This document shows positions 17,239 to 26,178 of a stretch of DNA of 45,558 bases, one piece after another. Source of the stretch: Phycisphaerales bacterium (GTDB lineage Bacteria > Planctomycetota > Phycisphaerae > Phycisphaerales > UBA1924); assembly GCA_016793015.1 (NCBI GenBank), contig JAEUJD010000060.1, forward strand, positions 1-45,558. The letters run 5' to 3'. Every line of letters begins with the position of its first letter. The first letter of the stretch is position 1. The position numbers and the translations under genes were made by a program. The notes under the pieces were generated by a model. It saw only the letters and a program-made list of their open reading frames with translations, was not told the origin of the DNA and did not search any database.

Positions 17239-18098
17239 GGCTTTGCCCCGCGTGGTTCACGCATGCCGGGAACGCGCAGTGCATCCAGCCGCCTCCGGAT
17301 CGACGCGGCGGTTTCGGTGCCCGATTGCTCTGTCATTGCCGGTACGGCGCTGTTCTGAACCGGCTTGTGCGTGACACCCTTCGCCCTGCGGGGCAGATTC
17401 TCGGGCGGAGCGATCGAGGTCATCACCTCCACGCTCTCGACTTTCTCTGCCGCTTCGCGATCGAGCGATCGGAAGACCGACGCGAACTTGTTGGTCAATG
17501 AAGAACTGTCTGCTTCCCGCACCTTGAGCAAGATCGAAGCAACATCTTCCGGTGAATCGAGCTCGCAGACCGGAGAAAGAGAAAGGCCGCCGAATCGCCC
17601 GTTGCGGGTCTGGCTGAGCAGAAGCACGCGCCGGTCAACTTTCAGCAAGACGAGGGTGAGCCCGCGGGCGAGCGGGTATCTTCCGAGCACCTCGAGAATT
17701 CCCGCGGGTGCGCGTCCACCGGCACCAAACGATGCCCCGAGACTCGCTCCGCCGCCCATTTTTCCCCGCACCCGTGCGACCAAAACAACAACCCCGGCGA
17801 GCATCGCGATGAGAACAAGCACGACGGCCAGCGGGCCGACCATCCCCTGAAGTACGTTCGAAGTTGGAGGAGCTGCGGGGGTTCCTGCCGGTGCGGGGCG
17901 AACCGCCGGCTTGAGCGAGGACCGCCCTGGTAAGCCCAGCGCCCTTGATTCGGTCGCGGGAATCGCGGCAGCAGACGGCAGCTCCGCCTGCATTGACGCC
18001 TGCATTGGGGCCGTTGGACCGAGCCCGATATCCGCCGGCGCAGCCCGCGCGGTCAGCACGGAAAGGCTGAGCACAAGATGGCGAAGTAGGCGGCCCAC
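17235..18098 (-). CDS. fliO: FliO-like flagellar export assembly protein
   Basis: FliO helps assemble the FliP ring. From GTG 18098, which follows AGGAAG by eight bases, the protein has 287 residues: a signal-like N-terminus (VGRLLRHLVLSLSVLTARA), a long Pro/Ala-rich periplasmic stretch, one membrane helix (LAVVLVLIAMLAGVVVLVARV) and then the small FliO domain with RYPLARGLTLVLLKVDRRVLLL. The tail is basic. An ATG at 18185 lies in frame but overlaps fliN and gives a charged leader before the signal. Assignment rests on the helix-plus-domain layout and on position between fliN and fliP. Confidence 0.88.
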   Translation of the reverse strand: MGRLLRHLVLSLSVLTARAAPADIGLGPTAPMQASMQAELPSAAAIPATESRALGLPGRSSLKPAVRPAPAGTPAAPPTSNVLQGMVGPLAVVLVLIAMLAGVVVLVARVRGKMGGGASLGASFGAGGRAPAGILEVLGRYPLARGLTLVLLKVDRRVLLLSQTRNGRFGGLSLSPVCELDSPEDVASILLKVREADSSSLTNKFASVFRSLDREAAEKVESVEVMTSIAPPENLPRRAKGVTHKPVQNSAVPAMTEQSGTETAASIRRRLDALRVPGMREPRGAKP

Positions 18099-18153
18099 AG
18101 ATGCGACTTCCTGTCGTAGAAAAGGTGTGCTCCGCACACCCGATCGATCCCGA

Positions 18154-18663
18154 TCACCCCGCCTGCTTTGTCTGCTGTTTGGCATCCACCGGCGATTCGA
18201 GAATCTCGTTGATGCGAACGCAGAAGTTGTCGTTCAAAACCAGCACTTCACCCCGCGCAACGTGCCGCTCGTTGACGTAAATGTCGACCGGGTCGCCCGC
18301 GAGCTTGTCCAGCTCGACGACCGCCCCGTCCGCCAGCCGAAGCACATCTTCCACAAGCATGCGGGTACGACCAAGCTCGATCTTGACCTGTAACGAAACA
18401 TCAGAGAGCAGATCGATGCTCGCCGGTGCTCCGTTTCCCGCACCGCCGGTGAACGCGGGCAAATCGACGGGTTTGGCATCCGCGCTGTTTCCGGCAATAC
18501 CCGGCCCCCGCACTCCGGCTTCATTCGCGAGCGAAGAAACTGCGGACTGCGCAGCATCGAGGGCCTGTTCGGCCTGCTCGGAAACCGGTGTCGGTGAAAC
18601 GTCCGGCGCGGACGGCACGGACTCTGGGGTAGGATCGGCTGGTGTGGGAGTTTCTTCGGCCAT
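18154..18663 (-). CDS. fliN: Flagellar motor switch protein FliN
   Basis: C-ring subunit that works with FliM in direction switching and in docking the export ATPase complex. The 169-residue protein has a long acidic, Pro/Ala-rich N-terminal region (1-85) and a C-terminal SpoA domain (about 92-165) with VSLQVKIELGRTRMLVEDVL, ELDKLAGDPVDIYVNERHVARGE and INEIL, typical of FliN. ATG 18663 begins MAEETPTP. It is the first gene of the minus-strand flagellar arm; 166 bases upstream separate it from an unrelated gene. FliM is not in the window. Confidence 0.95.
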   Translation of the reverse strand: MAEETPTPADPTPESVPSAPDVSPTPVSEQAEQALDAAQSAVSSLANEAGVRGPGIAGNSADAKPVDLPAFTGGAGNGAPASIDLLSDVSLQVKIELGRTRMLVEDVLRLADGAVVELDKLAGDPVDIYVNERHVARGEVLVLNDNFCVRINEILESPVDAKQQTKQAG

Positions 18664-18829
18664 CCTGGCCTCTCTCGACCGTGCGCAACCGGCGCGACGA
18701 CGGCGCGGCACATCCTGCGCCGCGTTTGTGAATCGGCCGCAGACCGATACCCGCGAGAGTTTTCACAGGCCGCTCCTGCGCGAATCGCGCGTGGGTCGCG
18801 CCTTCAGCGCAAAGGGTGCGCACTTCGGC

Positions 18830-19639
18830 TCAACTGCCGGACTTGACGTCCACCGGGGCATTGCTGGTGCGAATCGACGAAGCCTCGCCACCGGTGCCAA
18901 TTGAGATCTTTGCCTCGGCGGTGCCGTATCCCTTGTTGCCGGACTGTGACTCAACCTTGGCGTCCTTGGGGAATGCGACTCTGCCGTTCGAGGTGGCGAT
19001 GGAGACAACACCGGCGAACGCGGGAGCGATTGTCACCTGCACCGGACCATTGCTGGTTTCGATCTGAAAGGGCTGGAGTGCGCCACGCAATGTGACGGGA
19101 CCGTTCGAAGTCGTGATCGCGGCTGTTCCCGAGATATCCGACGCCATGACCGAGCCGTTCGATGAGCGGATGGTTGCCGCGCCGTCGTGCCCCTTCACGG
19201 TCACGCTGCCGTTGCTCGTTTCGAGCGATGCGGTCCCAACGGTGCCGCTGATCGAAATCCCGCCGTTCGACGCGACCAATTTCACATTCGTGGCCCGGGG
19301 GACCTGGATCACGAGCGAGCAACCCTCTTCCTCCCCCTTTGCCACGGGAGGAAAATCGACGTGTACGTCATTCCCCGTCGCGGAGTCATTCGAAGCGACG
19401 ATTCGGACAGCCTCGAGCCTTTCCTTGCTCTTCGCGGAGACCGTCGCCTTGATGAGCAACTCGCTCGAGTCGGTCGGGACGAGCTCGATGCTTCCGTTTG
19501 CGGTCCGGACAGTCAGCGCCGCCCCCGGAGCGGTCGCGACCTTGATTTCGCGAACTTCTTTCAATGTTTCCGCGCCGAGCGCGCTGGCAGCAAGCACGAT
19601 CGAACCCGCCGCAAACGCCGAGGCAAAAGCGATCCGCAT
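18830..19639 (-). CDS. Exported DUF4097-like beta-solenoid protein, Sec signal
   Basis: A 269-residue protein with a Sec signal peptide (1-22, ending SALGA). After an N-terminal strand region it contains repeats marked [TS]SNG followed by alternating hydrophobic residues, spaced 18 residues apart four times, then 21. This is the DUF4097/putative adhesin pattern and predicts a right-handed beta-solenoid with a stacked Asn ladder. Function is unknown. It is a clear paralogue of the next gene upstream: same repeat, same period and a similar N-terminal segment (RTANGSIEL here, KTRNGSVEI there). ATG 19639 follows AGGAGG. The two genes are 62 bases apart and probably co-transcribed. Confidence 0.82.
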   Translation of the reverse strand: MRIAFASAFAAGSIVLAASALGAETLKEVREIKVATAPGAALTVRTANGSIELVPTDSSELLIKATVSAKSKERLEAVRIVASNDSATGNDVHVDFPPVAKGEEEGCSLVIQVPRATNVKLVASNGGISISGTVGTASLETSNGSVTVKGHDGAATIRSSNGSVMASDISGTAAITTSNGPVTLRGALQPFQIETSNGPVQVTIAPAFAGVVSIATSNGRVAFPKDAKVESQSGNKGYGTAEAKISIGTGGEASSIRTSNAPVDVKSGS

Positions 19640-19701
19640 GACCACCTCCTGTATGGAACACAGCATTCCCGACCGATGTGAAACTTGCCGTTCCGCGATT
19701 G

Positions 19702-20628
19702 TTACCGTGTCGTGGCCGGGACCATCGTCTCGGCCGAAGCGTGCGACGTGATGGTGATGGACCCGTTGGACGTGGTGGCGGAGGATGCCGCGCCCCCCGT
19801 GCCGAATCGCAGAGTCGCCGACCGGTTTGATTCCATGTCGCGCACCTGCACGGGAGAATCGAAGCGGATCCGTCCGTTGGACGTGGCCAACCGGAGATCT
19901 CCGGCAAAGTCGCGTCCGATGGCAAGATCGATGCTGCCGTTCGAGGACCGGATCTGGACGGGGCCGGTCGAGTTGTCGGCAAGGTGAACGAGCACGGACG
20001 CGTTGGATGTCGAAGCGAACGCGCGACCGGACACGTTGACAAGGTCGATGTTTCCGTTGCTGGTATTCGCGTCGGCAGCGCCGGCGATGTCGCGGAGTTC
20101 GATGCGCCCGTTTGAGGTGGTCGCGTTCACATCGGCGGCGTGGTTCATCACGCGGATGGAGCCGTTTGAGGTGTCGAGTTCGGCGTGCCCTGCGCTGTCG
20201 CGGAGCGAAATGCGCCCGTTGCTGGTATCGACATTGATGTTGGTCGGATTCGGCGTGTCGATCCGGAAGCTGCATCCCTCGCCCGATTGTGCCCGGTTGT
20301 TCGGCCACTCAACCCGAACGTCCATCCTGTTCCCGACCGCCTCGGCGATCACCTTGGTTTCGTCGAGCCTTTCCTGTGTCCGCGCGTGCAGTGTTGCCGT
20401 CACGACCGCCTCGGCCTCCCCCGCCCCACTCGATGCGATCTCGACACTGCCGTTGCGTGTCTTTACATCTACGCCCGAGCCGGGAGCGATCGGGACGCGA
20501 ACCGTTCTGGTTTCTGTGTATCGCGGGCTGTCGGATCCGTTGGCCACGATGATGCACCCTGGCAAAAAGGAAGCAGCGAACGCGCCCAGCGCGACGACCC
20601 CGAATCGGAATGTAGCCCGCCTCGTCAT
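19702..20628 (-). CDS. DUF4097-like beta-solenoid lipoprotein, paralogue of downstream gene
   Basis: A 308-residue protein with a lipoprotein signal (hydrophobic stretch, then LPGC, Cys25), so probably lipid-anchored in a membrane outside the cytoplasm. It has eight TSNG-type repeats; five successive ones are exactly 18 residues apart and the next two steps are 21. An extended segment with SEGCSFRIDTPNPTNINV precedes the repeats; the paralogue has EEGCSLVIQVPRATNVKL at the same place. ATG 20628 follows GGAGG. Known families with this fold are described only as putative adhesins or surface proteins; no enzyme motif is seen. Confidence 0.82.
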   Translation of the reverse strand: MTRRATFRFGVVALGAFAASFLPGCIIVANGSDSPRYTETRTVRVPIAPGSGVDVKTRNGSVEIASSGAGEAEAVVTATLHARTQERLDETKVIAEAVGNRMDVRVEWPNNRAQSGEGCSFRIDTPNPTNINVDTSNGRISLRDSAGHAELDTSNGSIRVMNHAADVNATTSNGRIELRDIAGAADANTSNGNIDLVNVSGRAFASTSNASVLVHLADNSTGPVQIRSSNGSIDLAIGRDFAGDLRLATSNGRIRFDSPVQVRDMESNRSATLRFGTGGAASSATTSNGSITITSHASAETMVPATTR

Positions 20629-20805
20629 GAAACCTCCGTGGAATGCCTGAGGAAAGAGTGACCCGGACGCCCCGCTTAGTGGGAATGATGCGTTCGGCGT
20701 TGCAGTCCGTCCGTTTCTTCTTCCCGTCTCCTACTCTCGCCGTCGGATACGCCCCATTCCCGGCTGTTTCCTTGCCATTTCTTACCCCTGGCCCCCTCCA
20801 CTCTC

Positions 20806-23007
20806 ATGATCCGCACCCCCCAAGATTACTCGTTTTCCCGCGCCCCACGTGTTCGAGATGTGGCCCGATGGAGAGGCGGCGTCGCGCGAACGCTCCAGGA
20901 GGGCGGGCACCGCTATCGCGATCCGCAGTTTCGAGATATTCCTGGCGTCCCCTTCCCGGCGTATACGAAGCAGCCCGCCGAATCGGACCGCCCGACCGAT
21001 GCCGCATCGCAGCAGGCTTCGCGACGCACGCCCGAAGGCGTTCGCTTCGCTCAGGTCAAGGGTTGGAATGCGGCCCATATCGATGTTGAACCCGGAACAA
21101 GCCTCTACGGAACCGGTGAGCAACCCGGGCGGCTGAATCGCAAGGGCATCAAGCGTGACATCTGGACAACCGACTGCTTCGGATACGAAGAGTCGATGCC
21201 GTCGCTCTATCAGGCGCACCCCTGGGTGCTCGCGGTTCGCAAAGACGGCTCCGCCTTCGGCGTGATCTACGAGACCACGCACCGCGCCGTGGTCGACCTC
21301 CGCGACGGGATCTTCTTTGCGGCGCGATACACGACCAAGGAAACCCAAAGCCCCGGAATCGTCATTCTCGAAGGCCGCGACGCTGCGGACGTGCTTCGCC
21401 AGCTTGCCGCCATGGTCGGGCGCATGCAGATGCCGCCACGCTGGGCGCTGCAGTATCAGCAGTGCCGCTGGAGTTACGAACCCGAATCCAAAGTGCGCGA
21501 GATTGCAGAAGGATTCCGTTCACGCAAGATCCCCTGCGGCGTGATCTGGATGGACATCGATTACATGTTCGGCTTCCGCTGCTTCACCTTCGACACGGGC
21601 AAGTTCCCGAACCCGCGCGATCTGAACGACCACCTCCATGGCATCGGCTTCAAGAGTGTTTGGATGATCGATCCCGGCCTGATGACCGACGATCAGTATC
21701 CCGCCTATCGAACCGGCAAGCACGGCGATCACTTCGTCAAGAACCGCTGGAACTACGACTTTGTCGGGAAAGTCTGGCCGGGGCCGTGCTCCTTCCCCGA
21801 TTTTCTGCGGAAGCGCACGCGCGACTGGTGGGCCTCGCTTTACGCCGACTACATGGCAACCGGCATCGACGGCGTCTGGAACGACATGAACGAGCCGGCG
21901 GTCTTCGACGTGCCGAACAAGCAGATGCCCGAGAGCAACTGGCACGAAACCGATGAAAACCTCGGCGGCCCCGGAAACCACCTGCGATATCGCAATATTT
22001 ATGGCATGCAGATGGTGCGTGCCAGCCGCGAGGGGATTCAGAAGGCCAATCCGGAAAAGCGCCCGTTCATTCTGACGCGTTCGAATTTCCTGGGTGGCCA
22101 TCGCTATGCCGCGACGTGGACGGGTGACAACAAGAGCAACTGGCGACACCTGCGCTGGTCGATCCCGATGGTGCTCAACCTCGGGTTGAGCGCGCAGCCG
22201 TTTGTCGGCCCCGATATCGGCGGCTTCGCCGACAACGCCGATGCGACACTCTTTGCACGCTGGATGGGAATCGGCGCCATGCTTCCCTTCGCCCGTGGAC
22301 ACAGCGTGAAGGACAGCGTCCCGCATGAACCGTGGAGCTTCGGGCCGCAGTGCGAACGGACATGCCGTCTCGCGCTCGAACGCCGGGTCCGGCTGATGCC
22401 ATTCTTTTATACGCTCTTCCGCGAGTCGCATATGACCGGGCTTCCGGTTGCGCGGCCGCTCTTCTTCGCCGACAAGTCCGACCCCGCGCTCCGCAGCGTG
22501 GACGACGCCTTCCTGCTCGGTGATTCGCTGCTCGTGCGCTGCAACGTCTGGGAACCGGGAACGGGCGGCGCGCTCGCGAAGCTTCCGCTCGGCGAATCGG
22601 CCTGGTATGCGCTGCCGCTGCTCGAAGTCGGCTCTGAATCGCAGCCGGGGAGCAAAGTGCTCGATGAAAACCTGCCCGAGCTTTTCGTTCGCGCCGGCAG
22701 AATTCTGCCCGTCGGCCCGGTCATGCAATTCGACGGCGAACGCCCTCTCGACCCGCTCACGCTCATCGTCGCGCTCGACGAACATGGACTCGCAACGGGC
22801 GAGCTGTACGAGGATTCGGGCGAAGGCTACGGCTTCGAGAAGGGCGACTTCGCGCTCACGAAGTTCGAGGCACGCACCACTTCCGAGGGCGTTGTTGTCC
22901 GGGCAAAGCGGGTCGAAGGCATCTATCCAAGCCCTCACCGTAAGGTCGAGGTTGTGGTGCTGCGCCGTGGCCAGCCCCCGGCGACCGGGCGATTCGAAGG
23001 GGGCTGA
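20806..23007 (+). CDS. Glycoside hydrolase family 31 (alpha-glucosidase type)
   Basis: Predicted to release glucose or xylose from the non-reducing ends of alpha-linked sugars. The 733-residue protein has an N-terminal beta domain (about 80-200), a (beta/alpha)8 barrel with the entry motif VIWMDIDYM, the nucleophile Asp360 in GVWNDMNEP, and the likely acid/base Asp441 in TWTGDNKSNW. Barrel residues PFVGPDIGGF and the C-terminal beta domains are present. No signal peptide is seen, so it is likely cytoplasmic. It has no partner in the window and sits between the solenoid pair and the plus-strand flagellar arm; its role may be glycogen or storage glucan turnover (inference). Confidence 0.93.
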   Translation: MIRTPQDYSFSRAPRVRDVARWRGGVARTLQEGGHRYRDPQFRDIPGVPFPAYTKQPAESDRPTDAASQQASRRTPEGVRFAQVKGWNAAHIDVEPGTSLYGTGEQPGRLNRKGIKRDIWTTDCFGYEESMPSLYQAHPWVLAVRKDGSAFGVIYETTHRAVVDLRDGIFFAARYTTKETQSPGIVILEGRDAADVLRQLAAMVGRMQMPPRWALQYQQCRWSYEPESKVREIAEGFRSRKIPCGVIWMDIDYMFGFRCFTFDTGKFPNPRDLNDHLHGIGFKSVWMIDPGLMTDDQYPAYRTGKHGDHFVKNRWNYDFVGKVWPGPCSFPDFLRKRTRDWWASLYADYMATGIDGVWNDMNEPAVFDVPNKQMPESNWHETDENLGGPGNHLRYRNIYGMQMVRASREGIQKANPEKRPFILTRSNFLGGHRYAATWTGDNKSNWRHLRWSIPMVLNLGLSAQPFVGPDIGGFADNADATLFARWMGIGAMLPFARGHSVKDSVPHEPWSFGPQCERTCRLALERRVRLMPFFYTLFRESHMTGLPVARPLFFADKSDPALRSVDDAFLLGDSLLVRCNVWEPGTGGALAKLPLGESAWYALPLLEVGSESQPGSKVLDENLPELFVRAGRILPVGPVMQFDGERPLDPLTLIVALDEHGLATGELYEDSGEGYGFEKGDFALTKFEARTTSEGVVVRAKRVEGIYPSPHRKVEVVVLRRGQPPATGRFEGG

Positions 23008-23209
23008 ACACGCTTCTCGACCGTCAAAGCCAATAACAACGGCGACTTGACGATGCTGCACGGGTCGAATCCGGCTCGCCGAATCTCCCCGCTCGAAAGC
23101 CGGTTTTCGGGCTGAAGCGACCCGGAGGCGTGGCCCGATAGAGCAGAAGTTGCCGGTTTTTCATCAAATGGGCGCCCGCTGCGCTCCATCTTCTATTGGG
23201 ATCGTTGCC

Positions 23210-25678
23210 GTGACAGATCAGCAGCAGAACCCAGCGCCTCCCGAGCCGGCACCCGCCGAGGCTCCACCCCCAAGTTGGCGCGATGCGTGGCAACTGCCTG
23301 TCCTGATCCTTTCGGGATTGCTGCTCGCGGCAGGGATCGGGGCGATCATCCTGGCGCGACCCGCGGTCGACGTCGTGCCGCGGATCGACGAGGCAACGAA
23401 ACTCGTGGAAGCCGAGAAGTTTGAGGATGCGCTCAAGCTGCTCAACGAAGACGTCTGGCCCGAGCTCGAAAAAGGCAAGCTCGCTCCGGCCGACGAGAAG
23501 CGGTACTACCTGCTCGCGGCACGCTCGATCTACGAGGCCGCGGCAGCGCGCAAGCTCCAGCGTGCCGAGAACTATGAGAACGTCATCCGCAGCTATGTTC
23601 GCGCGGAAGAACTCAAGCAGCGTCTCGAAGCACCGGATGTCGAGCGTTTCGCGCTCAGCCTGATGGCGCTCGACCGGCTGGAAGAAGCAAAGAAGCGGAT
23701 CGACACACTCCCCAGCGGCGATCAGCACCGGCGCATCGCGCTCGTTCGCAAGCTGACCAGTAAGTATCTCTCGAAACCCGTTCCCGATCAGCAGGCCGCG
23801 ACCGATCTTGTTGCCTGGCTGCTCTCTGAACCCGGGTTGAGCGATGCCGATCGCGTCTGGGCGATGACGCGGCAAGCGGAACTCCGCTTGCTCGGCGGGT
23901 ACCGGGAAGAGGCGATCCGCGGCATGCTCCAGCAGTTGCCGCGGATCGAAGAAAGCGCCGCGGAGGAACGAGCGGAGCTGCTCGCGCTCCTGGGCTGGGG
24001 ATACATCGAGGACGGCAAGCACGCAGAAGCCGAGAAGTGGCTCACCCGCGCCGAAAATCTTGCGGACGAGCACGAACCGATCACCAGCAAGATCCGCTTG
24101 AACCTCGCACGCGTCGCGGAAAGCCGGAGCGACTTCCAGGCAGCGAAGGATCTCTACCAGAAGGTGCTCGAAGCGCCGGGCAGCAAACGCTTCCGGCGCG
24201 AGGCGTTGCTTGGACTCGCCGAGAACCTGGCGGCGCTGGATGAATCCGAGGCCTCGCTCGACGCGTACTCCAAGCTCACCGACACATTCCGCGATTCCGG
24301 CCTCACAAGCTCGATCGATCGCGAACGCGTCGCATCGAGCGCCATGGCTCGCTACCGAACCAAGATCGAAGCGGGCGATGCACGCACCGCGCTGCGATAT
24401 GCAACGGTCGGCGAATCGCTCTTCGCGCAGGGTCGCGCCCCGGCAGAGGTGATCCTCGGACTGGGAGAATCAAACCGAAAGCTCGCGGACGAGGCGATCG
24501 CAGAAGCGACGGGCGGCTCGACTGCTGCGGCGCTCGACGACGTCGACCCGACCACACGAAAGCGGGCGAGAGAGCACTACCTTGCAGCCGCGAATGCGCT
24601 CCGCACCCACGCGAGCATGATCGCGGGCCAGAATGGCCCAGGATATTCCGATTCGCTCTGGAGCGCCGCCGACAGTTTCGATCGGGCGGGCGACCAGGAC
24701 AAGGCGATCGCTCTCTTCAAGCAATTCTCCGATGAGTTCCCGACCGATCCCCGGATGGCGGAAGCCAAGTTCCGCCTCGCGCGCTGCTACCAGTCGCGGG
24801 GCGATCTCGATCTCGCTTCCAAGACCTACGAGGATCTCATCGCCTCCCGCTACGGTGCCCCCGGCGAACCCGGCAGCGGACCGTTCGCGGATGCGAGTTA
24901 CGTGCCGCTCGCTCAAACGTATCTCGCTAGCGGAAATCCCGAATCGGTTGCGAGGGCGACGCAGATGCTGAAGGCCGTGGTCAACGGAACGGTTGTTGGC
25001 GTCGATTCGCCGGGATTTCGTGACGCGCTCGCCGAACTCGGGACCATGTTTTACCGCATCGGAGAGCCCGAACGCGCGATCGAGAACATCGACGAACTCC
25101 TCCGACGCTATCCCGACGAACGCGGCATGGAATTGGCCCGATTCCGCCTTGCCGACAGCTACCGTCTCTCCGCTCAAAAAATCGAGAACTCAATGGCCGA
25201 GGGAATGCCCGACGAAGAGCGCCGGAACCTTGAGACAACCAAATCCGAGCGGCTTCAGAAAGCCGCCGAGGGATTCGACCGGGTTCGGCGCGCGCTCGAT
25301 GCCAAGCCGGCCGACAAGCGGACCGCAGTCGAAGAAACCTATCTCCGAAACGCGTGCTTCTATCTTGCCGACTGCTCTTTTGCCCTCGGAGATTACGACG
25401 GTGCGATCCGCGCTTACACCGCGGCACGCGACCGCTACCCGACCGACCCGGCCTCTCTGGTCGCGATGATCCAGATCGTCAACTCGAACCTCCAGAAGGG
25501 CGACGTGAAGGCCGCCCTGACGGCCAACGAGCGTGCCAAGCGGTTCTATCGCGGCCTGCCGCCGGAAGTCTGGAACGACCCGAACCTCCCAATGACCAAA
25601 GCCGATTGGGAACGCTGGCTGGATGCCACCGATCGCCTCGCAAATGGCGAGACACTGGACCACGAACGCCCCGAGTGA
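23210..25678 (+). CDS. Membrane-anchored TPR-repeat protein next to the flagellar genes
   Basis: A protein of about 822 residues: a Pro/Ala-rich cytosolic start, one membrane helix (about 30-52, LPVLILSGLLLAAGIGAIIL) and then a long helical-repeat domain with many TPR-like pairs, for example AEAKFRLARCYQSRGDLDLA and YLADCSFALGDYDGA. Orientation would put the repeats on the outer side of the membrane. The start is uncertain: GTG 23210 gives a normal N-terminus, while ATG 23168 and TTG 23150 are in frame. It ends 25 bases before the FlgN-like gene on the same strand, so it may be the first gene of that transcript. A scaffold role is likely; partners are unknown. Confidence 0.78.
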   Translation: MTDQQQNPAPPEPAPAEAPPPSWRDAWQLPVLILSGLLLAAGIGAIILARPAVDVVPRIDEATKLVEAEKFEDALKLLNEDVWPELEKGKLAPADEKRYYLLAARSIYEAAAARKLQRAENYENVIRSYVRAEELKQRLEAPDVERFALSLMALDRLEEAKKRIDTLPSGDQHRRIALVRKLTSKYLSKPVPDQQAATDLVAWLLSEPGLSDADRVWAMTRQAELRLLGGYREEAIRGMLQQLPRIEESAAEERAELLALLGWGYIEDGKHAEAEKWLTRAENLADEHEPITSKIRLNLARVAESRSDFQAAKDLYQKVLEAPGSKRFRREALLGLAENLAALDESEASLDAYSKLTDTFRDSGLTSSIDRERVASSAMARYRTKIEAGDARTALRYATVGESLFAQGRAPAEVILGLGESNRKLADEAIAEATGGSTAAALDDVDPTTRKRAREHYLAAANALRTHASMIAGQNGPGYSDSLWSAADSFDRAGDQDKAIALFKQFSDEFPTDPRMAEAKFRLARCYQSRGDLDLASKTYEDLIASRYGAPGEPGSGPFADASYVPLAQTYLASGNPESVARATQMLKAVVNGTVVGVDSPGFRDALAELGTMFYRIGEPERAIENIDELLRRYPDERGMELARFRLADSYRLSAQKIENSMAEGMPDEERRNLETTKSERLQKAAEGFDRVRRALDAKPADKRTAVEETYLRNACFYLADCSFALGDYDGAIRAYTAARDRYPTDPASLVAMIQIVNSNLQKGDVKAALTANERAKRFYRGLPPEVWNDPNLPMTKADWERWLDATDRLANGETLDHERPE

Positions 25679-25703
25679 CGAAATAGGGCGTGCGGAGGTT
25701 CAC

Positions 25704-26144
25704 TTGGATCAAACAGAAATCAGCGGACGTGTGCTCGCCCTGCTCGCGGAACAGCACGACCTTCTTTCCAAGGTCGGAGAATTCTGCGTCGCCCAGGGAC
25801 GGGTCATCGAGGAAGACGAACCGGAGCAACTGGTGGCGGTCCTGGAGCAGCGCTCCACGATGCTCGACAAGGCAACGTCGCTCGGCCGGGACATCGACGA
25901 GGGCATCAGCCTGCTTTCAAAGCAGGATCCGCAGCTCGCCCTCATCGCACAGCGCCGGCGGGCCATCGGCGAACTCGCAAAGTCCATCGCCGAAAGTGAT
26001 CGGCAGCAAGGGGCGGCGCTCGCTCGCAAGCGGGACGAACTGGCCCGGACACTCGCCGGAATGAACTCCGGACGTGCAGCAGCTGCCGCGTACTCGGGTG
26101 TCCCGACAACCATCCGACCCGGCTTTCAAGATCAGAGCGTCTGA
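25704..26144 (+). CDS. FlgN-like flagellar export chaperone
   Basis: FlgN proteins hold hook-filament junction subunits (FlgK, FlgL) ready for export. The 146-residue protein is almost entirely helical, with an N-terminal segment ALLAEQHDLLSKVGEF and heptad-like coils through EDEPEQLVAVLEQRSTML and RRRAIGELAKSIAESD, the FlgN_YvyG style. The start is TTG 25704, preceded by GGAGG with good spacing. Assignment rests on size, coiled-coil pattern and position before flagellar regulators, not on a catalytic motif. FlgK and FlgL are not in the window. Confidence 0.6.
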   Translation: MDQTEISGRVLALLAEQHDLLSKVGEFCVAQGRVIEEDEPEQLVAVLEQRSTMLDKATSLGRDIDEGISLLSKQDPQLALIAQRRRAIGELAKSIAESDRQQGAALARKRDELARTLAGMNSGRAAAAAYSGVPTTIRPGFQDQSV

Positions 26145-26178
26145 ATTCTGTTCTCACCTCGGCGGAGCACGAGGCCTC

